The notes beneath the pieces are model-generated. The model was not told the DNA's origin, searched no databases, and saw only the letters and a program-made list of their open reading frames with translations. Positions 1-6,951 of a DNA stretch of 10,804 bases are shown here, piece by piece. The translations under genes were made by a program, and so were the position numbers. Origin of the DNA: Ferdinandcohnia sp036965165 (lineage in GTDB: Bacteria; Bacillota; Bacilli; Bacillales; Bacillaceae_L). The DNA is taken from the NCBI RefSeq assembly GCF_036965165.1, contig NZ_JBALOX010000107.1, positions 1-10,804 of the forward strand, written 5' to 3'. How positions within the stretch are numbered: the first letter of the stretch is position 1; each line of letters begins with the position of its first letter.

Positions 1-31
1 ATTCTATATTATATATTTTCTTTTATCAATA

Positions 32-56
32 TTTATTTTCGTTTATTTTTGTTTTT
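32..56 (+). promoter_or_regulatory. Candidate DeoR operator (tandem copies) upstream of the regulator gene
   Basis: TTTATTTTCGTTTAT at 32-46 is followed, 10 bases on, by TTTATTTTTGTTTTT at 42-56. The first copy matches the consensus TTTAYTTTYRTTTAY, which also occurs at the dhaK promoter and at the promoter of the transport operon. The 10-bp offset equals one helical turn. TTTCRTTT cores are known from operators of DeoR-family proteins such as AgaR. Autoregulation of the adjacent gene is inferred. Background AT-richness lowers confidence in any single copy. Confidence 0.5.
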
Positions 57-113
57 TTCATTACTTAAATATCATCTTTTCATTAAACAAAACCCTTGCC
101 TTCTATATTAATA

Positions 114-140
114 TTGATTAAACTTTAAATATGATAATAT
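114..140 (+). promoter_or_regulatory. Possible promoter of the DeoR-family gene
   Basis: TTGATT (114-119) and an extended -10, TG-A-TAATAT (132-140), are separated by 15 bases, which is short. The start codon lies about 70 bases downstream. An alternative pair is TTGCCT (96-101) with TAAACT (119-124) at 17 bases. The region is so AT-rich that neither choice is secure. Confidence 0.3.
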
Positions 141-209
141 TTAGGAAACCTTAATATTTTGCTTTTTAATTATTTTTTATTTTTATTTTCATTCAAATGA
201 GGGGTAATC

Positions 210-980
210 ATGAATAAATTATTCGCGACTGAAAGAAGACAATTAATATTAAATATACTCGAGGAAAAAAAACGAGTAACCGTTAAGGATTTGGCAAGGG
301 ATGTAAACGTTTCCGAAGCGACGTTAAGAACGGATCTAAATTTGTTAGAGGAAGAAGGTCTGTTGACTCGAACACACGGTGGAGCTGTTTTAAATGAGGA
401 TTTATCATCAGCAAAGGTAAGCTTCTCTGAACGTGAAAAGAAAAATCCTGATTCTAAAAACATCATTGCGCAAAAAGCAATCAATCTTATTAGTCAAAAG
501 GATTGTATTATACTTGATGCCAGTACGACAGCCCTTGCATTAGCTAGATTAATAAGGGAATCTACTTTAAATATCACTGTTGTTACAAATGGAATTTCTG
601 CAGCGATCGAATTGAAGGAAAATCCGGGAGTCAATGTGATTTTAGTGGGCGGTATGGCTAGAATGGGCTCAATGGCACTTGAAGGCTTACTAGGTACGAA
701 TGTATTAAATAAGATCAATATAGATACGATGTTTACGTCAGCTCGAGGATTTTCGATTGAGGAAGGACTGACAGATTTTAATGTTTACGAAGTAGAATTA
801 AAGAGGGTTATGGCCAATAAGGCAGATAAGATTGTCGCATTACTGGACCATTCGAAAATTGGGACAGACTCTATTGCGACATTCGCAAGCTATGACCAGC
901 TTGATACAATCATTTGTGATAAGGAATTGGATGCCAACTTCCTAAAAGAATTAACAAAACAAAACATTAAAGTTATATAG
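210..980 (+). CDS. DeoR-family transcriptional regulator, 256 aa
   Basis: This is a full-length DeoR-type repressor. Residues about 5-57 form the winged helix-turn-helix, seen in RRQLILNILEE, a recognition segment VSEATLRTDL, and the family hallmark wing LLTRTHGGAVL. Residues about 75-235 form the DeoRC effector domain, with DASTTALALA, VVTNG, VILVGG, GLTDFNVYEVELK and the LLDHSKIG segment, which normally binds a phosphorylated sugar. The start is fixed by GAGGGG at 199-204, five bases before ATG. The gene converges on the dhaKL-TIM transcript. Matching operator-like motifs lie upstream of it and at both catabolic promoters, so it most likely represses the cluster and responds to a phosphorylated intermediate, for example a ketose phosphate made by DhaKL. 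The inducer is inferred. A cre-like sequence lies inside the gene at 301-315. Confidence 0.9.
   Translation: MNKLFATERRQLILNILEEKKRVTVKDLARDVNVSEATLRTDLNLLEEEGLLTRTHGGAVLNEDLSSAKVSFSEREKKNPDSKNIIAQKAINLISQKDCIILDASTTALALARLIRESTLNITVVTNGISAAIELKENPGVNVILVGGMARMGSMALEGLLGTNVLNKINIDTMFTSARGFSIEEGLTDFNVYEVELKRVMANKADKIVALLDHSKIGTDSIATFASYDQLDTIICDKELDANFLKELTKQNIKVI
301..315 (+). promoter_or_regulatory. cre-like sequence inside the regulator gene
   Basis: ATGTAAACGTTTCCG matches the CcpA consensus WTGNAANCGNWNNCW at 14 of 15 positions; only the last base differs. It shares the core AAACGTTTCC with the better-placed cre box at 9029-9043. It lies about 90 bases into the coding region, where a bound CcpA could act as a roadblock. 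It may also be a chance product of the codons it covers. Confidence 0.3.
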
Positions 981-985
981 AACGC

Positions 986-1017
986 AAAAGGATACTCACG
1001 ATTTCGAGTATCCTTTT
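986..1017. terminator. Bidirectional Rho-independent terminator between convergent genes
   Basis: AAAAGGATACTC (986-997) and GAGTATCCTTTT (1006-1017) form a perfect 12-bp stem with an 8-base loop. The A-rich left arm and T-rich right arm give a U tract in both directions. It lies six bases after the regulator stop and just beyond the stop of the TIM paralogue, so it can end both convergent transcripts. Confidence 0.9.
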
Positions 1018-1021
1018 CTAT

Positions 1022-1795
1022 TTAACTATACAAATGCTTTTCAAGCTCGCGGAGAATGATTGTAAATGACTCCATATTCCATGCGGTTCTTCCTACGAAT
1101 AGACCGTTAACATCTTTGTGATCTATGTATTTTAGGAAGTTCTCCAGGTTGACACTTCCGCCGTACAATAATGGAATATCAGGGCCACATTCTGGAAACA
1201 TCTCAACTAATGTATCTCGTAAGAAAGCATGCATTTCCCCGACATACCCAGCGTCTGCGGGAATGCCATTTTCTCCGATTGCCCAAACAGGCTCATAAGC
1301 AACAAGAACCTGTTTAGCCTGAACTTCTGAAAGTCCTTTTAAACATACCTTTAACTGTGCAGCAAGTACCTCACGTGAAATTGAGTTATTCTTTTGTTCG
1401 ATGTTTTCACCAATACAAACCAAAGGCTTTATTCCATACTTTAGTGCAGCATATACTTTTTTATTAATATCAGCATCATTTTCATTAAAATATTGTCGTC
1501 GCTCCGAATGTCCTAGTTCAACTAAATCTAGACCAATCTCATCCAGCATCTTTGGTGAAATTTCACCGGTATAAGCTCCAGTATCTTCCCAGTGCATATT
1601 TTGTGCTCCAAGCTTGATCCTGGAGTCAGATACTTCCTTTTTAATATCAACTAGCGCAGTGTGAGAGGGAATAATAAATAACTCAATACTGGAGGTAAGT
1701 TCGTTTGCAATTTGCTTAAGTTGCTTTGTGTAAGAAACTCCTTCAACAATTGTTTTCGTCATTTTCCAATTGGTGCCGATCCAAATCTTACTCAT
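1022..1795 (-). CDS. tpiA: Triosephosphate isomerase-family protein, 257 aa; possibly an erythrulose-phosphate isomerase
   Basis: This is a complete TIM-barrel isomerase. The catalytic residues of the family are present: N9 and K11 in GTNWKM, H96 in LGHSERR and E168 in AYEPVWAIG. YGGSVN (211-216) is also kept. Two phosphate-contact regions differ from glycolytic TIM. Catalytic loop 6 reads GENGIPAD (174-181) instead of GTGKTAT, and the last phosphate loop reads VGRTAW (234-239) instead of VGGASL. As far as I recall, these changes resemble the EryH/LerI branch, which interconverts L-erythrulose 1-phosphate and D-erythrulose 4-phosphate; that is not verified. The gene is the last of its transcript and overlaps dhaL by eight bases, suggesting translational coupling. 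The product should act on whatever DhaKL phosphorylates. The alternative is a duplicated DHAP-to-glyceraldehyde-3-phosphate isomerase, with the glycolytic copy elsewhere in the genome. Confidence 0.85.
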   Translation of the reverse strand: MSKIWIGTNWKMTKTIVEGVSYTKQLKQIANELTSSIELFIIPSHTALVDIKKEVSDSRIKLGAQNMHWEDTGAYTGEISPKMLDEIGLDLVELGHSERRQYFNENDADINKKVYAALKYGIKPLVCIGENIEQKNNSISREVLAAQLKVCLKGLSEVQAKQVLVAYEPVWAIGENGIPADAGYVGEMHAFLRDTLVEMFPECGPDIPLLYGGSVNLENFLKYIDHKDVNGLFVGRTAWNMESFTIILRELEKHLYS

Positions 1796-2450
1796 TGTCT
1801 GTGCCTTCTACCCATTCCTTCATGGATTTAAAAATAATGAAGACCGTTGTAGCACCTGCATCTTGATGACCAATTGCCCTTTCACCTAAAGACTTTGCCC
1901 GTCCAAACTTCGCAATAAAATCCTTAGTCGCTTCCACACCTTCAAGGGCAGCAGCTTCTGCTTTGCGAAGTCCGTCTAGAAAGCTATCATTTGCTGCAAC
2001 ACTTGCTTTTAACGCTGCAACAGCAGGCTGAAATGCATCAATCATCGTTTTATCACCAAGTTCAGCCTTACCACGTTGTTTGATTGCCTCTAATGCCTTT
2101 TCATAAATATCAGCTAAAGATGCTAGTTCAAGTGTTTCCATAGGCTCAAGTCCTTTGATACCGCCAACAAACATTGTCCCGAAAATTACTCCCGATGCTC
2201 CTCCCATTGAAGAAATCATCGACATCCCTATCGTTTTAAAAACATCGTTTATAGTAGTAAATTCATTTGTCCTTAGATTTTCCTCAGCTTTAGTAAAACC
2301 AACTGACATTCCGATGCCATGGTCACCATCACCGATAGCGCTATCAATCTTTGTTAGTAAAGGCTTGCTTTCTACTACCTTTTCACCAACATATAAAAAC
2401 ATTTCTTTCACTTGGTTTGGATTAAGAGCATTTAGTGTTTGTGTAGACAT
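1788..2450 (-). CDS. dhaL: DhaL subunit of a dihydroxyacetone-type ketose kinase, 220 aa
   Basis: This is the nucleotide-binding subunit of a DhaK/DhaL kinase. The magnesium-binding aspartates are visible as D36, D41 and D43 in DSAIGDGDHGIGM, with the same spacing as D30, D35 and D37 of the E. coli protein. The C-terminal family motif LGERAIGHQDAGATT is at 188-202. The length is normal (E. coli about 210). Its ATG overlaps the dhaK stop as TAATG, and its ribosome site AAAGGGGGAG lies inside the end of dhaK, so the two subunits are probably translated together. No DhaM (PTS-type phosphodonor) gene is in the window, so direct use of ATP is the simpler assumption. Within the family such proteins phosphorylate dihydroxyacetone or erythrulose; the substrate here is inferred only from neighbours. 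Confidence 0.9.
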   Translation of the reverse strand: MSTQTLNALNPNQVKEMFLYVGEKVVESKPLLTKIDSAIGDGDHGIGMSVGFTKAEENLRTNEFTTINDVFKTIGMSMISSMGGASGVIFGTMFVGGIKGLEPMETLELASLADIYEKALEAIKQRGKAELGDKTMIDAFQPAVAALKASVAANDSFLDGLRKAEAAALEGVEATKDFIAKFGRAKSLGERAIGHQDAGATTVFIIFKSMKEWVEGTDNE

Positions 2451-3466
2451 TATTTTACTCCCCCTTTAATTTTTTGCGCTTTGTTGTAGTATGGTGAATG
2501 TGCAGGAGCATCATATAAATCTTTTAATTCATCATCTAATTTTAAGAATGTAATAGAAAAACCGCCCATTTCCTGCGTGGTGCAATAGCTATTTACATCC
2601 ATGTCATAAATAGCAATCTCTTTTTCTTCTAAGATTTGGGCAACCCTACGATTCACAATCAGTAATTCTAGTAATGTTGTAGAGCCCAAACCGTTTACAT
2701 AAACAGCTACTTCATCCCCTGCTTGAATCTTGCATTCTACTAATAATGTTTTTAGTAATTCATCAGTTAACTCATCTGCTGGCATTAGTTTAGTGCGTTT
2801 TATCCCCTGTTCACCATGAATTCCCATTCCTAGCTCAATTTCATCATCACCCAATACAAATGGTGGTTCTGTTTCACCTGGAATGGAGCCTGGTGATGTT
2901 GCGACACCAATTGAAAATGTTTGATCTGCTGCCTTTTGAGTGACACGGGTTACTTCATCTAAATTCCAGCCTTTTTCTGAAGCAGCACCAGCAACTTTAA
3001 TGACAAAAACGTCTCCTGCAATTCCTCTGCGGTCACCTTTACGTTCTTCTGGTGCTGATGCAACATCATCCGCAACTAATACAGTTCTAGTTTGAATATC
3101 TTCAAAATCTAAGAGTTCTGCAGCCATATCAAAATTAAGAACATCACCAGCATAATTTCCATATACGAATAGGACACCTTTACCTTGATCAACTGCTTTT
3201 GCAACGTCTTGAACCGTATTTGGTGTTGGTGCTGCAAACACATTTCCAATCGCGACACCATCAGCTAGACCTTCTCCAACAAAGCCAAGGAATAATGGTT
3301 CATGTCCACTTCCTCCACCTGTAACAATGGCAACTTTATCTTTCATATCTTTACGTATGATTCCGTTTACATCTTTTACTTTAATCAAAGAGTCTTTATA
3401 TGCATACATATAACCTTCTATAGCTTCTTGTACAACATGACTAGGATTGTTGATTATCTTTTTCAT
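2450..3466 (-). CDS. dhaK: DhaK subunit of a dihydroxyacetone-type ketose kinase, 338 aa
   Basis: This is the ketose-binding subunit, which holds the substrate as a covalent hemiaminal on a histidine. All three active-site residues are present, each one position from E. coli numbering: H55 in GGGSGHEP (50-57), D108 in GNYAGD, and H217 in GMGIHGEQG. The segment near 290-300 reads TTQEMGG, whereas glycerone kinases, as I remember them, have TSLDMAG or similar. That may indicate a different ketose such as erythrulose, but it is only suggestive. The length is slightly below the E. coli protein (356). The start follows AAGGGGG (3474-3480) by seven bases. It is the first gene of the dhaK-dhaL-TIM transcript, with a sigma-A-like promoter and a candidate DeoR operator directly upstream. 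Confidence 0.9.
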   Translation of the reverse strand: MKKIINNPSHVVQEAIEGYMYAYKDSLIKVKDVNGIIRKDMKDKVAIVTGGGSGHEPLFLGFVGEGLADGVAIGNVFAAPTPNTVQDVAKAVDQGKGVLFVYGNYAGDVLNFDMAAELLDFEDIQTRTVLVADDVASAPEERKGDRRGIAGDVFVIKVAGAASEKGWNLDEVTRVTQKAADQTFSIGVATSPGSIPGETEPPFVLGDDEIELGMGIHGEQGIKRTKLMPADELTDELLKTLLVECKIQAGDEVAVYVNGLGSTTLLELLIVNRRVAQILEEKEIAIYDMDVNSYCTTQEMGGFSITFLKLDDELKDLYDAPAHSPYYNKAQKIKGGVK

Positions 3467-3513
3467 TTGATGTCCCCCTTATTTAAAATATATAAAATTA
3501 TAAGATTATTGTA

Positions 3514-3538
3514 TTTGTTTTTATTTACTTTCATTTAC
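3514..3538 (+). promoter_or_regulatory. Candidate DeoR operator (tandem copies) at the dhaK promoter
   Basis: TTTACTTTCATTTAC at 3524-3538 matches TTTAYTTTYRTTTAY fully. TTTGTTTTTATTTAC at 3514-3528, ten bases away, matches at 14 of 15. The full copy shares a 14-base identity (TTTACTTTCATTTA) with the motif on the minus strand at 9151-9165. It lies immediately downstream of the -10 element, over the expected transcription start, an ideal repressor position. Confidence 0.6.
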
Positions 3539-3539
3539 T

Positions 3540-3568
3540 ATTTTAATCTTTTATTTAAGCGGTGTCAA
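3540..3568 (-). promoter_or_regulatory. Sigma-A-type promoter of dhaK-dhaL-TIM
   Basis: On the minus strand TTGACA (3563-3568) is followed after 17 bases by TAAAAT (3540-3545): a perfect -35 and a five-of-six -10 at optimal spacing. Transcription should start near 3533, about 65 bases before the dhaK start codon, inside the candidate operator. Confidence 0.75.
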
Positions 3569-3606
3569 TTTACAAATTGATATTCATTTAAAAAGTAGAT
3601 TCATAG

Positions 3607-3653
3607 AAAAAGGAGTACCAAATCGTCAATTTTATTGACCAATCAGGTACTCC
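3607..3653 (-). terminator. Rho-independent terminator after the PdxA-like gene
   Basis: On the minus strand GGAGTACC (3646-3653) pairs with GGTACTCC (3612-3619), and an inner stem GTCAAT/ATTGAC (3634-3639 with 3625-3630) lies within it. Five T residues follow (3611-3607). It ends the transport/PdxA transcript just before the separate dhaK promoter, supporting two transcription units. Confidence 0.8.
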
Positions 3654-3661
3654 TCCTCTTT

Positions 3662-4660
3662 TTATTTGTAACCGTTGTTGATTAGTTTGATTCCTAGTTT
3701 TAGTGCTTCTTCAAATGCACTTGGATCAACGATACCTTTGCCTGCGATATCAAATGCAGTACCGTGTGCAGGTGTTGTGATTACGATTGGAAGTCCACCA
3801 CTGATGGTGACACCTTTATTAAAGCCCATTGTTTTCATACCAATTTGTGCTTGGTCATGATACATACCTAATAGACAGTTGAAGTTTTCCTTTTTCAAAC
3901 GCAGGAAGATTGTATCTGCAGAGAAAGGTCCATGTGCATTTACACCTTGGCTTTTCGCTTCTTCAACTGCAGGAGTGATGATTTCATTTTCTTCGTCTCC
4001 TAAAAGCCCATTATCACCAGCATGTGGATTTAAGCCGGCAATTGCAATTTTCGGCTCAATTCCCGCCTTAGAAACGATTTTATCTGCAAAAAGAATACTG
4101 TTTAACACATTTTCTTTTGTGATATTTTCAGCAACTTCCTTTAAAGGAATATGGGATGTCACACGTGTGAACCATACGTCATCCATTACATTTACTTCCA
4201 TAAAGCCAGATTCAAGGCCAAATACAGAAGCTACTAAATGGATATCGTCTTTATACGCGTATCCTCCTTGATATAGGCCACTTTTGTTCATTGGACCATA
4301 TGTAAGTCCATCTATTTTTTCTCGTTTTGCAAGCTCTAATGCAAATACTAGATTGTCCCCAGCTGCCTTACCGGACTCCGAGCTTAGGACGCCCATTTCA
4401 ATTTCAGCTGGATCTGTATTTTTTGTATCGATTAGCCATACTGATGCAGCCTCAGGGTTTACTTCATCGATGCTTTCTACTTTTTGATAGTTTAATTCTT
4501 GTCCTGCTGTCATTGCTCCTCGATTAAAAATACGTTCATCTCCAACTAAAACCCAAGTAGCAGATTCAAGTATTTCTTTGTTTGCTAAAGATTTTGCGAC
4601 TACCTCAGGTCCTACACCTGCAGCATCTCCATATAATAATCCAATTGTTGGTTTGCTCAT
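3662..4660 (-). CDS. pdxA: PdxA-family NAD-dependent dehydrogenase (4-phosphothreonate dehydrogenase-like), 332 aa
   Basis: PdxA-family enzymes oxidise a hydroxy acid next to the carboxylate and the product decarboxylates. Family features are YGDAAGVGPE (10-19), GPMNK (122-126) and the three metal-binding histidines: H170 in TSHIPL, H213 in LNPHAGD and H268 in MYHDQ. K276 is kept. The substrate pocket differs from E. coli PdxA. The GHTE motif is not readable (KDDIHLVA, 137-144), the counterpart of N283 is T285, and that of R292 is I294. So it is probably not the pyridoxine-pathway enzyme and may use a different, perhaps unphosphorylated, substrate. The start at 4660 follows GGGGG (4668-4672) by seven bases; the in-frame ATG at 4690 has no ribosome site. 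It is the last gene of the transport operon, consistent with catabolism of a sugar acid. Confidence 0.85.
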   Translation of the reverse strand: MSKPTIGLLYGDAAGVGPEVVAKSLANKEILESATWVLVGDERIFNRGAMTAGQELNYQKVESIDEVNPEAASVWLIDTKNTDPAEIEMGVLSSESGKAAGDNLVFALELAKREKIDGLTYGPMNKSGLYQGGYAYKDDIHLVASVFGLESGFMEVNVMDDVWFTRVTSHIPLKEVAENITKENVLNSILFADKIVSKAGIEPKIAIAGLNPHAGDNGLLGDEENEIITPAVEEAKSQGVNAHGPFSADTIFLRLKKENFNCLLGMYHDQAQIGMKTMGFNKGVTISGGLPIVITTPAHGTAFDIAGKGIVDPSAFEEALKLGIKLINNGYK

Positions 4661-4743
4661 GCTAATTCCCCCTTTAGATGTAAAATTCATTAAGCTTTAA
4701 AAATTTAATAAAACAGTGATAATACTTAGGAATGTAAACTTTA

Positions 4744-6267
4744 TTATGCTGTTGGATTGATGTTTGTATTGTTATTCTTCTTCTTTCGTTTTTTAAAGTA
4801 ATCACTCACTAGAGGGAAGAACAACATAAGAATTGATACAGCAATTAATGTCACACTAATTGGTCTTGTAAGGAAAATTGTAAAATCACCATCAGACATT
4901 TGAACCGAACGTCTGAACTGGCTTTCTGCAATCGGACCTAAAACAACACCTAATATAATTGTTGCTAATGGGAACTTAAATCTTTCTAGTAAATATCCAA
5001 TTACTCCAAAGATCACCATAACAATGATGTCAAAGAAGCTATTTCTAACTGTATACGTCCCGATAGCACAAAGTACTACAATTAATGGACCTAAAACAGA
5101 ATAAGGAATTCTAATAATTTTTTCGAATAGCTTTATAAAAGGAGTTGAAACAAAAAGCATTAGGATGTTTGAAACTAATAATCCTGCAAAAATGGTATAC
5201 ATTAATACTGGGTCTGTTTTAAATAACATCGGTCCCGGCTGCATTCCATGTAATATAAATGCACCAATCAGTATGGCAGTTGTAGCACCTCCAGGTATTC
5301 CGAGAGCAAGTAGAGGAACTAAACTCCCCATGGCTGCAACGTTATTTGCTGTTTCTGATGCAGCAATTCCTTTTGGATTCCCTTTTCCAAACGTTTCTTT
5401 TTCTTCATCCTTTGACCATCTTACCGTTTCACTATAAGCTAACATTGATGCAGTTGTTGCCCCTACGCCCGGTAGGATACCAATGAACATCCCTATTAAG
5501 GATGATCCGGCTATTGTAGGACTAATTTTTTTGAAAATCTCTTTTTCAAATACTTTTGTTTTTACTACTTTAATAGCATTTTCTAAAGTGTGAGATTCCG
5601 TGCTTTTCTTAATAAATTCAGATATTGCAAAAAGACCAGTAATAACAGGAATTAGGTGAATACCAGAAGTTAAAACTGGCATACCAAATGTATATCGTAA
5701 GCTACCTGTCAGAGCATCCATACCAATCGTAGCAATCATTAATCCAAAAAGGACTCCAATTAAGCCTTTTAAAACGTCTTTTCCACTTAAAGAGGCTACT
5801 ACTGTTAATCCCATGAAAGCCAAAGCAAAATACTCGGGTGATGAGAAAGACAGGGCAACTTCCGCAAGAAATGGAGTTAAGGTGATTAAGAAGAAGACTC
5901 CAACCAATCCACCAATAACGGATGTTAATATCGTAATCCCTAACGCTCGTCCGGCATATCCCTGCTGTGCCATAGGGTAACCATCATAGGTTGTAAAAAT
6001 TGCTTCAGGTGTACCCGGTGTCCGTAGTAAAATGGCACCGAAGGCACCAGATAAGCTACAAATTGAATAAATACCAGTAAGTAAAATGAATGCAGCAGCC
6101 GGCTCAAACGTATACGTAACAGGTAATAGGATAACGACCAACATCGTTCCACTTATTCCAGGAATAGCCCCACCTATATAGCCAATTACAATTGCAAGAA
6201 ATAACATTAATATATTCATTGGGTCAGTAACAACATTTAATAACCCTAGCCATAATAACTCTAACAT
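4744..6267 (-). CDS. tctA: TctA-family large membrane subunit of a tripartite tricarboxylate-type transporter, 507 aa
   Basis: This is the large permease subunit of a TTT-family carboxylate transporter, with about 12 hydrophobic segments and the usual length near 500. The internally repeated family signature is seen twice: GAIPGISGTMLVVILLP with RTPGTPEAIFTTYDGYPMAQ in the N-terminal half, and GILPGVGATTASMLAY, ASETANNVAA and LALGIPGGATTA in the second half. The C-terminus is lysine- and asparagine-rich and probably cytoplasmic. The start follows a GGGGGGAG box (6271-6278). It lies between tctB and the PdxA-like gene. With TctB and the lipoprotein TctC it should drive ion-coupled uptake of a carboxylate. 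The substrate cannot be read from the sequence; a C4-C5 sugar acid is inferred from the enzymes. Confidence 0.92.
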   Translation of the reverse strand: MLELLWLGLLNVVTDPMNILMLFLAIVIGYIGGAIPGISGTMLVVILLPVTYTFEPAAAFILLTGIYSICSLSGAFGAILLRTPGTPEAIFTTYDGYPMAQQGYAGRALGITILTSVIGGLVGVFFLITLTPFLAEVALSFSSPEYFALAFMGLTVVASLSGKDVLKGLIGVLFGLMIATIGMDALTGSLRYTFGMPVLTSGIHLIPVITGLFAISEFIKKSTESHTLENAIKVVKTKVFEKEIFKKISPTIAGSSLIGMFIGILPGVGATTASMLAYSETVRWSKDEEKETFGKGNPKGIAASETANNVAAMGSLVPLLALGIPGGATTAILIGAFILHGMQPGPMLFKTDPVLMYTIFAGLLVSNILMLFVSTPFIKLFEKIIRIPYSVLGPLIVVLCAIGTYTVRNSFFDIIVMVIFGVIGYLLERFKFPLATIILGVVLGPIAESQFRRSVQMSDGDFTIFLTRPISVTLIAVSILMLFFPLVSDYFKKRKKKNNNTNINPTA

Positions 6268-6369
6268 TTTCTCCCCCCTGACTTGACTGTTTCATCCAGA
6301 TGTTAGAAAGCTTTTAAACACCGTGCTAGATAAAAGCATGTCATCTATATAAATGAAAAATAGGATCTT

Positions 6370-6888
6370 TTAGTAAAATAGAAGACTAAACTCTCTAAAT
6401 ATACCGATTCCACGCGGCAAAGGTACTTTGAGAACAATGGAAAATAACCAAACAAAGAAAACTGTAAGGATAACTGATACCAGGATTATGACGAGTTGTT
6501 TTCGTGCACCCAAAACTTGAGTTAAGAGATATAAAAATAAGATTGATGATATGATAAAGCCAAAAATGTATAAACCTACTGAATAAAGAATGATTGATAA
6601 AATCGAGATTAAGCTCATCGGAATATTAAAAATTCTTTTTTCGGGTTCTTCAGTTTCGTTTAACTTTTCTAATTGAGCAGCAGCTGCTTTTTTAGTGGTA
6701 ATAAATGTTTTAATTATTCCCATAATCGCTAAAATCAACATTAAAATTAAGATAATGGATGGCCATGCCTTAGGACCTAAAATAGTTGTTTTATTTGCAG
6801 AATGAATTTGTGTAGTTGACATCAGAAAGAATCCAGCAAATGCAATTACGATGCCATAAAATAGATAATCTTTTTTAGAAGCGGTCAC
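6370..6888 (-). CDS. tctB: TctB-family small membrane subunit of the tripartite transporter, 172 aa
   Basis: This is a small integral membrane protein with hydrophobic segments at about residues 9-28, 42-65, 95-125 (probably two passes) and 132-155, the layout of TctB subunits. PLPRG near the C-terminus is a common feature of the family. It starts with GTG at 6888, supported by AGGGAGGGAG five bases upstream. A lysine-, alanine- and glutamate-rich loop at about 66-85 is probably cytoplasmic. TctB sequences are weakly conserved, so identification rests on size, topology and position between tctC and tctA. A 102-base gap without an obvious hairpin or promoter separates it from tctA. Confidence 0.88.
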   Translation of the reverse strand: MTASKKDYLFYGIVIAFAGFFLMSTTQIHSANKTTILGPKAWPSIILILMLILAIMGIIKTFITTKKAAAAQLEKLNETEEPEKRIFNIPMSLISILSIILYSVGLYIFGFIISSILFLYLLTQVLGARKQLVIILVSVILTVFFVWLFSIVLKVPLPRGIGIFREFSLLFY

Positions 6889-6920
6889 AATTTCTCCCTC
6901 CCTTTAATTAAGAAAATTCA

Positions 6921-6942
6921 GTAGGAGGAGTCTTCCTCCTAC
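6921..6942 (-). other. Intercistronic stem-loop between tctC and tctB
   Basis: GTAGGAGGA (6921-6929) and TCCTCCTAC (6934-6942) form a perfect 9-bp stem with a 4-base loop, just after the tctC stop. On the minus strand no good U tract follows, so full termination is unlikely. Such hairpins after binding-protein genes often protect the upstream mRNA or cause partial termination, giving more binding protein than permease. That role is inferred. Confidence 0.7.
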
Positions 6943-6951
6943 CGATCGAAA

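Noticed and set aside
1..209. Possible riboswitch or small RNA in the AT-rich leader of the regulator
   Set aside because: No stable GC-containing stems are seen; the T-rich repeats are better explained as operator copies.
2686..2700. cre-like ATGTAAACGGTTTGG on - inside dhaK
   Set aside because: Only 13 of 15 positions match, and the bases encode the conserved YVNGLG segment, which explains the resemblance.
3302..3580. Open frame on + across the dhaK start and promoter region
   Set aside because: It is antisense to the well-supported dhaK start, has no ribosome site, and encodes a low-complexity Phe/Tyr/Leu-rich product typical of AT-rich antisense frames.
3675..4487. Several open frames on + opposite the PdxA-like gene
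   Set aside because: They are antisense to a gene with clear family motifs, have no ribosome sites, and their products are serine- and proline-rich without recognisable domains.
4661..4690. Upstream ATG for the PdxA-like gene
   Set aside because: No ribosome site precedes it, while GGGGG stands seven bases before the ATG at 4660 and homologues begin at about that point.
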